A stretch of 64,000 bases of DNA, from contig NC_051434.1 of assembly GCF_001649575.2 (NCBI RefSeq), forward strand, positions 3,989,101 through 4,053,100. Reading direction: 5' to 3'. Position numbers and translations under genes: made by a program. Under the pieces are notes generated by a model. That model did no database searches. It was not told the DNA's origin and was given only the letters and a program-made list of their open reading frames with translations. This DNA is from Kryptolebias marmoratus. Taxonomy: Eukaryota; Chordata; Actinopteri; Cyprinodontiformes; Rivulidae. Within the stretch, counting starts at the first letter, position 1. Each line of letters opens with the position of its first letter. Below are positions 55,211 through 64,000 of the stretch, piece after piece.

Positions 55211-57720
55211 GCACTGTTTTCAGCGCTTTTTTTTACAAAACAAAACTTTCTGTACTTTATTGCATTTTAAACTTTGCGTAAAAGCCGATTGCCTGCGCGG
55301 CGCTTTGTGCTGTTTTTTATGCAAACATTTCATCTCAAACTGCTCTATAATCGCAACGAGCGGTCCACTCGTGACGCTGTAAGCACAAATAAGTCGATAA
55401 AGTTGGTTGTGTAATGTCTTTTTTTGTGCATACTCATATAGCAGTAGTTGGTGATCTGGCTCAGGATGCCGGTTTGCCTGTTCGGCGAGCAAACTCTGAC
55501 TTTGTGCCAATTAAAGGCAGGACTGGTTTACATTACAGGTCACTGCTTCTAAAGGTGCTGCTTGCAAAGTATGAAATCAAACACAAAACAAGCGGGGTGT
55601 CCTGAACTGTATCATTTAGAAATGCTTGCTCCAGTACTTTTCCAGATATGTTGATTCAGTCTGAAATGCGGGTCCTGACTCAATGTAAATAAAGCCCAAG
55701 CTGGAGTCCCTGATTGACCTACATTAGGCTGGCTGTAGTCTGTACAGGTAAACAAATGTGACCAGTAAGTTTATTTCAGTCACTTCGGCTCTTTGCGTAG
55801 GTAAACAGAAGCATCCGGTCACAAATTCTGCTTATTTTAGCTGAAAGACAGATCCACCATTGATACAAGAAACAAATATTGAGAATTTTGTTTCTTACTT
55901 TATGGTTTTCTTTTCTGCCTGGTCTCCCTGACTTTGCGATAACTGCTCTTCATGAGAAAACAACTCTTTGAGCACATTTAGGAGAAAACTAAGCTTGCTT
56001 GCATTCTGCTTTGTGTTGAAACGGACTTTTCTGGCGTTCAGATCAGTTTTAATCATGTTTGATGTTGTCAAACTGAACCCCTGATTAGTTTCCAAGTGTT
56101 TCAGAGAGGAGTTGAATGTTGTGCAAACATGTTAGTAGCTGGGGCTTTTGACCTAAAAAGTGCACAGAGACCTGTATGTAAAATGATTTTGCCTATAGTC
56201 AAACTTTTCCGTTTTTTACTTCACCCCCTCTGTGCACAGTATGTTCTCTGACCTAATTTCCTACCCAAAATCTTGTTACATAAAATCATGAATAATTAGG
56301 TGCAGCTCGCTCACATGCTGGTTCAGACCATATGCAGTGATGTGGTTGCAAACGAGAAAGCCATTGTGAGCTGTGACCTCCAGTTACACAAATATAAATA
56401 AGTTTGGCTTCATTTTCTTTGACCTGCTGCAGTTTGATGGTAGTTTGAAGGACGTACAGGAGGAGGATTTCTGTCAGACTTACATGAACAGGTGTGTAAA
56501 CTGAATTTGGGCTGGTTTCACCCTCTACCACATTCCTGACAGTGTGACTGAAGTGTGTCTTGGCTCTTGGAAATCATTGGAGAGGCTCATATTTGGCAGG
56601 AGCTCCTCCTCTTCCTCCTTTCTCTATACTGCCCGGCGACAGCGTTACCATTCACCTCCAAGGAGGCGCTCCGCTGCGTGGCTCGTGTTCAAAGTGTGTC
56701 AGATTTTTTTTTAATATTATCTTCTTCGTGCCGGTTCTGGTTCATAATCACATTTCCTCTTCCATTGACCGACTTTTTTGTCTCATATTTTGCTGCCATT
56801 GTATCTGTGCCGTGTCAGGCTTTTTAATCCTATGATATGGATGCAGGGATCAGTCGGTCATGCTGCCAGTCTCAGAATCAGAGCACACTCACTTGCTCTT
56901 TGGCTGCTATTTATTTGTCACAAACGCCAAGACACACACACACCATGTAGCCCTCGTGCCCTTTCCTGTCCTCACTACTATTCACACATCACACACTCGC
57001 TTTTTCCTGCTCTGACATGCTGCCGTTTCTTTTTTGCCAGTTCCTAGGAAGTGCAGCTGTGATTTGCTGTTGCCACCTGACCTGTCTACCCAAATATACA
57101 GACCCTTATGCATATGCATGCACACACATTCACTTTTCTTCTTTCATTATTTCTATCTTTTGGGTTTTATTTCACCATTCAGACCGTTCACATTGTAGAT
57201 TTTTTAATTGCAGAAAATTGCCGCTCGGCTCATATTTTTTATTATTTGTTGCAATAGAAAGAAAGACCCCATTCTGGGTTTGTGTTGCCCTCTGTGGCAT
57301 TCAGTCATAAGGGCTCATGACAGCCATAAGAGCCTCACACACTCACACATACGCTGTTCGACAGCTAATATCACATGCACCCTTTGTTGCCCTGTTAAAT
57401 TGCTATTTATTTCTCACATGCGCACACACAAACACACACATGCAGAAAGCGTGCATGACAGCTGCATCACGCACACACACGCTCTGCCTTTTTGTTTTTT
57501 TTTTTCCTTTTCCACGCTCACTCCTTTTTGCTCTTATTTCTCTCACACACTTACATACAAGTATTTTCAGTGCTATTGGTGCTTTATGAAATACTGAGAG
57601 GCTGCTTGTGTGGGTGTGTGTTTGGGAAAGAGAGTACAAACTTGCCAGGTTGTGTGTGAATGTAGTGGTGGTGATTGTGTGTGTGTGTAGTGAGTCACTG
57701 AAGAGCATGGGTTAGCAGAA

Positions 57721-57721
<1 letters not shown>

Positions 57722-57751
<30 letters not shown>
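57722..57751. repeat. (GT)15 microsatellite
   Basis: Uninterrupted TG repeat. Confidence 0.95.
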
Positions 57752-57752
<1 letters not shown>

Positions 57753-60700
57753 TAGCGTCCACCCTGCCTTGCTGCTGGAGCTCTTCATGAGGAAACTAGA
57801 CACATGCGCTGGCTGGCTCTTCTGGATCTGCGCTGCTGCCTCTGTTGGACCAGACCCACCTTCCACGTTGTCTAGGAGGGCTTTAGGGCTCAAATTCTTG
57901 TGAAGACAAACAACAGGGAGCCCCATTCCACCTGATTTAATTCCAAACAAGAAATTAGGTGTTCTTTGTTGACTTCAGTCAGTCTAAGTAATCTTTATTT
58001 TTGATTTCCTTGAAGCCAAATTGAAAATCTTTTTCAAGGATTTTTTTGGTTAATCTTTTATTGTTCCTTTTACAGAATTTAACAAGGCTCACATTTGTTT
58101 TCTTTTTTGTTTTTTTATTTATTTTTTTCCATTGCAAAGATCCCACACTTGTGTAGTTGCTTTCGTTGCACACTATAAAATCAATTTACTAAAAGTTTTT
58201 TTTTTTTTTCCTAAAGAGTGCACCACTATTTCTATTTGCTTTGAAAATGCTTTTGGCAGGATTTAGTAATTTCTCAACTTGGACCTGCTTCTACAAGACA
58301 TTAATATCTTCCTGTATTCTCGTGGCTGCTCATTTTCTAAGTTAAGTTGAATTTTCATGCCCTACCCTCCAAAAGGTGGTGCTTTAATCCATCATAAGAG
58401 CAAACAGCTGAATACAAACAAGCACCCAGGCAGCTTCTGTGATGAAATTATTAAAATGTTTCAGCCATGGTCGTAAAACCAGCAGCTTAAACATTTTTAA
58501 AGTCTTACAGAAACAGTGCTTACATTTTTTTTTAGGGATTTAGTCTTTAAGGTTTCTAAAAGTGAGCAACCAAAACAAAAGACAGATCTTCCAGGCTCTG
58601 TAAGTGGTGAGGTGGGCTCTCCGCCCACAGACGCTTCCCACAGTTCTGAACAGTTTTAGCAGTGTGGTAAAGCACATTATTCTGCTTAAAGAAGCCACTG
58701 CCATCAGGGAATATCTCTAACATGAAAGGCTGAAAATAGTCAGCAACAGTGTTTTAAGTGTGTGGTAAGTGAACATGAATACCAGGATGTAAAGATGGCC
58801 TCCCCCAGCCTCTGTTCCATAATGCATTCTGTTGTTTATTGTAACTGAATGATACATCTAACCCTGTGTGAAGTAAATGTTAGGATTTTCAGTCATTTGA
58901 GCTACATTAAGAACTTCCTTTTGCCATTACAAGGAAAACACCCCATCAGTTATTTCAAGGGTTCCCTGACCCTTTCCCCAGTTTGTTTGTTTGTTTTCAC
59001 AGTTGACCATATTCCTCCGTTTGCCCACTCACTGCTTCCAAAAACATCATCCCAAAGAATAAGTTATTTACTTGTGGGCTGAGTTATTTCAATTATCGGA
59101 AGGGACAACGATAACAAGATATTCTTTTTCACTTTACCTTCTGGCTGTTTAAATCTACAACTGTCCAGATTTGTGTGGTGGGAGCTCAGCCCTACAGCTC
59201 CATCTTTTTCCAGATTACAGTAATGCAATCAGTGCTCTACGGCAGCCCCAGTTTTACTGAACTTTTTACACTTGTGGAATATGTTGACTTGTGATTGCAA
59301 AGTTTCACACTTATGTTACATTTTGTTCACTAGATTTTTGTTCTTTTTCGTCAACTAAATCCACTCAGTAGAATCAGATGTTTTAGTTATGTTTTACTGA
59401 TCTGTCACATAAACTGCACCTCCTTGCTGTTGCTTTCATTACCGTGTCTGGTTGTGGTATAAACAATCTTTTTACATGAAAAAAGGTAAAAAAAAATGGA
59501 TTGGAGCTCAAGCTTGTGCACTTCTGTGCATTTCTAATATGTGTGAGTTGATAAAAGAGAACCATATAAACCCCTGACTTTATGAATCTGGTTAAAAGAC
59601 AACAAATCCATATTTGTGGGTACACTCAGTTTTATGCATCGGATTTGCATATTAGAGTCTCTGAATACCAAAGAGTTGTGGTCAATGATTCACAAGGCTC
59701 AAACCAGGGCATCCTGAATGATTTAGCTCAAAGACAGTTATATTATTGATTTATCACCAGGCTTTACTCAACAGTTTGATATGTATCTTTAATAATCCTC
59801 TGGAAGCCCATTTTCATTTACAAGACAGCTTTGAAGTGATTGTTTTAGTTCAACAGCCTGTATGAGCATCTCAAAGGTGCGTTGTTTAGAGCTGCTTTGG
59901 AGCTGAAATAAAATACCTCAGACACCTATTTGACCGTGAGCCTAGACGTTGTTTTAAAATGCTGAGAATATATTTGTCTCTTTCATTTTTATTGATATTT
60001 ATTGAATGTAGTACAGTGGTTTGCATGCTGCTTCAGAGGCTTTTCCAGGTCTCCAAAGATGATATACTTGTGAGAGATTAAAATTATGTGGCCAGTCTAG
60101 GGATGAGCATTTTAAGCAAAATAACTCTTCAGAATTGTCTGGTAATTGTTTGCTTTTGCTTCAGATATTCAACCAACCTTCTAATGAAACAGAGATGTGT
60201 GCCACTGCTGAGGATCTTTATATTCCTTTATTTGCACCGGTCCAATGGATCCATGTGGAGGGCTATGCATGTATTCTGAGAGGAAAGCTGAGCTCACCTG
60301 TGACCATAGTTTCCACTTTCTAATTCATTCAAAATAAACTACAATGGCAGAAACACGCTGAGGGTGCACAGAGTTGTTTTTCTTTTCTTATTTTCTTTCA
60401 GGAGGGGAGTGGGCACTGGGTGTTCTGTCAAAAAAAAAACAAAAAAACAACCACCCTAACTGGAAAAGCACTGCTGTTTGGAAACAACTTGGCATGTCAC
60501 TATCAGGTGCCAGTGTAAAAAAAAAAATAAAATGAATTTAGGTTTTTGATCTCTGGCACAAGTAAGCAAATTCATTCAGTCCAAGAATTTCTAAGTTTTA
60601 AAACTTGCATGGTTCAAACTGAAATTAGGGCATGCAAATTTGATTTATTAAGTGTACTTTACATTCCAGTGTAATGTTCACAAAAAATGCAGGGATAAAA

Positions 60701-63700
60701 GCCAACTTGAATATATTGACAAAAAGAGAAATGCAAATGACTTATTTTTTTTCCAATTGAGATTAGACAAACTCAGTGGTGGGTGTAGACTTGTCAGCTG
60801 TGTGTCTGCTCTAAAAAGGAATTAATATTAATGCAACATACATAAAAATAAGGCAAGGCACTTTCTTTTTTTTTTGTTTAGGGGATGAAAGGTATGGGAA
60901 GCTCGTCTTTGTCCAGCCCTGCAGGGAAGGAACTCGTTTGACTGGGAAACGAACCAGCAGTAAACACGACATCCTCCACATGATGAATTGTCCATCCGGG
61001 CCAATCACTGACAAATGTGTCGCCTTGTTTTTGAGCTGTTACTGCAGCTTCCCCCCTCTGGGCCAATCAGTTTAACATCGATCTGTAGTTCAGTGCCGCC
61101 CACTGCTTCATCAGCAGCATCTGAAACAGCACAGGGGGAGCCCACATGATGTTGGAGAGTCAGATGTAAAATAATAATAATAATAATAGAAAAACATTAT
61201 CAGCTAAAATGTACAATGTGTATCTAGCAATGGGTCACTTGGCAATGTGGGCACCGTTCCATTTAAAGAGATCCTAAACAATACTGAAAGCACTGCACAT
61301 CATGTTTAAATAAATTAGGTATTTTATTAAATGTTGTTATTTTTGCAGATTTACATAAATACTCCATGCTTTTCATGTTTTTGATAGCAAAAAAGTGTGC
61401 ATGATAATGCCTCTTTGACAGATGCAGACATGACCTTACAATGAAGTGTTTTTTATTGCGTTTTTACATTTTAACTAACAAATTAAAGTTTAATGGAAAT
61501 ATCTGATCCAATCTAAGTCAGTGAAGCTGCCCCAAATCATTACCCTGCCCTTAAATTTTATAAGTGATGGGATGATTGCAGTCAAGGTACAGTCTGTGCT
61601 TTAAAGGGGTCACTGACGTGATGGCAAATTTTTAATCAAACGTATCAAAATTCAGCTAAAGATAAAAAGGCAGAGCTTATCCAAAATAATGCAGGTGTGC
61701 TTTTGAAGAAAGGAAATTATCTTAAATATATGCAGACCTCTCTGACAGTGTGTCATTTTGACACAATTTACTCAACACCCTTTCAAAAAAAATAGCCAAA
61801 TTTGTTTCCGTTTTATGCCATCAATCATCCAGTGAAAGTAGGTGTCACTTTTTTCGTCTGTCTCATTTTTAGAGGCACACACTTCAAAAACAGATGTTTT
61901 TTTTTTTTTACCACTGCATATATTAGTTGGATTTTTATTTTCTTAAATCTCCAACAAGTCATTTTTATTCATGAAGAGAGAAAAGACTGCTTATTTTCTC
62001 ATTAAAGCCTGCAGAGTGTGTGTTTCTCAATTACTAAACACACGAGTGACCAGCCGCACTGATGGGCTCGTCAGACAACAAAACAGCCCATCTTAGATTA
62101 GCTCCCTCCCCCTGAACTGTGAATTGTTGAAGAACCCCTCTCCCCTCCCTCCTTTTCTTGTCTGGATCGTTAATTTAAACCTTGTTTCAAACCCTCATTT
62201 ATCCAGAAAAAGCTCACTGAGCACAGTTGCCTCTTTTTCATCAGCCTGCTCATTGATATTCATATGTTTCCTCATGTTCACACCTGGGGGCTGCCCGCAA
62301 ACGCCACAGGCCCGTTTCATGAAAAGCTTCGCCAGGAGATCTTGCTGGCCTGCGTAAGAGAAGTTTAAGCTCTACAATTTTAATGCAGTGGAGATGATTC
62401 CCAGCATTTTGGAATTTTTCCAGCTGGTCCAAACTCGCAGTCCGCAACTTTGCAGGCAAGAGGTTGTCTCTTGGAGTCTGCCTCAGCTCGTTCTCTACTT
62501 TTGTCTCTGTAGCTGTTTGACAGCAAATCCTCTGCTGAGCTGCTACAAACTGCTGAAACAAAGTAAAAACCTCAGCTGCGGACAGTAATGAACAGGTTAG
62601 AAAGGCAATCAAATGAGTTTCCTGCATTTTTTTTTTGTTGGGCCACTTTGAGGACTTATCTCGCAGACTCTTCCCTGCTGCTCAGGGCATTCACACAGTG
62701 TGCCGGGCGTGCACAACCAGTCAAAATGACACAAATTGCGCATGCCACGATACAGGAACTGTAATGGGAGGGTTTTAGTACTCATCATCAGTTGAGGGTT
62801 GAGAATAGCAGGCAAAAACTTGGCTAAAAAAAAAGCAATTCTGCTGATGGCGAGTAGGGATGGGCAGTGTTTACTGAATACTCAAAGTCTAGTTAAAATG
62901 AGTACATTTGAAGAATTAATGCAATTATGGTAGTTCTTTATGAGTTTGCTACAACCAAGAAAAATTCAAACAACAATGCACTATAAAGGCATCCCACTTA
63001 GAAAAAGTCATGTTAGTCTACTGGTTGCTAATATTCAGACAAAAAGTTGCTTTTATTGACAGGAGTTGCAACAACTTGGAGCAGTAAAAAAAAATGTGTT
63101 TGAGAAAAACCACATCTTTAGAATACTCCCACAGATAATTAGATATTGCATTATTTTTAATGAGCTGTCTGTCACTAATCTTAACAGTGCTGCCTACAGA
63201 ATGCTTGTTTTGTTGTTTTTTGTTTTTTGGACACAAGGAGAGAGAGAAAAAAAAGAAAACATCCTGGAGAAAATTTGCCGCTTGTGTGGAATCACATTAG
63301 ATCAATACGTAGTCTTTCAGTGTGTTTGGATTTTCATTCAGACTGCTAAATAAAGGTGGATAAATGCACTCCAAACCACGGTTTAACATGACCTTTAGTG
63401 ACCAGATCTGCATGAACCATCAATCCATCCTGAGTGTGTTCACACCTGGATTTAAGCCTTTAATGTTTTTTTTGGATCACCCAGAAAGCATATAAGCTAC
63501 AGGCCTGAATAAGAACATTTTTATAAACTACTTTTAGTACCAAGCTTAATGTAACGAGTTCCTCAGATTAATGTTGGAGTTTAAAACCAGTTGGCCTTTT
63601 GTTACAACTTTTTGCACCTTTTCAAACACAATTAGAAACTTTATTCCAAGAAAGTGCCTGGTTAAAAATCATGTGTTACCTGTCCCCCAGAAACCAACAA

Positions 63701-63956
63701 GAATAAACTCAGTTTCTTATTATTGTTAGAACTGAAGTTCAGATGTGCTCAAAATGTACAGGCATTGACTTTGACCAAGCAGATGGGCTGATGGATTTGT
63801 CTGTTGAATAATTTGCAGAAAATGAAGTAAATGTTTAAGAGACTGCTTCTTGTAATCATATATAATGTGAATTTAGATGATAATCTAAATATAATTAATA
63901 TAATTGTACATTTATTCTAATCAAAAAGAATGAGCTGCCATAAATAATAATATATC

Positions 63957-63961
<5 letters not shown>

Positions 63962-64000
<39 letters not shown>
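63962..64000. repeat. (TA)n microsatellite at window end
   Basis: TA repeat running into the right edge of the window. Confidence 0.95.

Larger units (their letters stand above)
55211..64000. other. Right end of window, no supported exon
   Basis: AT-rich with CA/GT and T-rich simple repeats. Possibly the first intron of a gene that starts in the CpG block. Two GGGCCAATCA (CCAAT-box) strings at about 60998 and 61060 and a less AT-rich block at 62180-62780 are the only unusual parts. Confidence 0.45.

Noticed and set aside
54825..55382. 185-codon open frame through the CpG-rich block
   Set aside because: It is kept open only by the 67 undetermined bases; the parts on either side resemble no protein I know.
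57017..57597. Cluster of open frames rich in His/Thr and Cys/Val
   Set aside because: Translations of CA/GT and T-rich simple repeats without splice context or similarity.
1..64000. tRNA or rRNA genes, CRISPR arrays, bacterial operons
   Set aside because: None seen. The tRNA-like boxes at 7211, 15218 and 25880 belong to SINEs, and the sequence is clearly vertebrate.

Overview
The window looks like nuclear DNA from a bony (teleost) fish. It is AT-rich and intron-rich, dense in microsatellites, tRNA-derived SINEs and Tc1/mariner, Harbinger-like and RTE-like fragments. It holds the 3' part of a collagen XII gene with a cluster of fish-type C-type lectin receptor genes inside it. The species cannot be named from the sequence.

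Layout. The plus strand from 3113 to 39685 carries the last exons of col12a1: the end of the thrombospondin-N-like (TSPN) domain, the COL2 triple helix, NC2, the COL1 triple helix and NC1. Two alternative 3'-terminal exons (short at 38823, long at 39396) accept the same upstream phase-1 donor. A 3'UTR with a poly(A) signal near 41144 follows. One collagen intron (5338-31666, 26.3 kb) is far longer than the other complete introns in the window (the next largest are about 2.6 kb). Three genes for type II membrane C-type lectin-like receptors lie inside it on the opposite strand: A (8259-17878), B (19962-23935) and C (26935-29943). Each has a cytoplasmic exon, a transmembrane exon, stalk exon(s) and three exons for the C-type lectin-like domain (CTLD). 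I reconstructed all three exon by exon, with matching splice phases and no internal stops.

The most striking object is lectin A. Its stalk is built from an array of small exons, all in phase 1-1, that alternate between a ~60-base type (consensus like [18 protein letters not shown]) and a ~96-base type (like [18 protein letters not shown]...). Most carry N-glycosylation sequons. Seventeen look usable and give a stalk of about 460 residues. Others are decayed, one has lost its splice donor, one uses a GC donor and several rely on shifted acceptors. The basic genomic unit is about 375 bp and has expanded in tandem. A 1.67-kb PIF/Harbinger-like element with a TTA target duplication sits inside the array. 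All three CTLDs have lost the inner pair of conserved cysteines and the usual sugar/calcium-binding motifs, so classical lectin activity is unlikely. Upstream sequences of A and B share a GAGGAAGT (PU.1-type) site at nearly the same distance from the start codon, and a third copy of this upstream block is stranded in an intron of B.

Downstream of col12a1, 41.2-53.8 kb shows no gene I can support. A CpG-rich block at about 53.88-55.21 kb, interrupted by a 67-base assembly gap, may be the promoter or first exon of a gene continuing to the right. No convincing coding exon was found from there to the window end.
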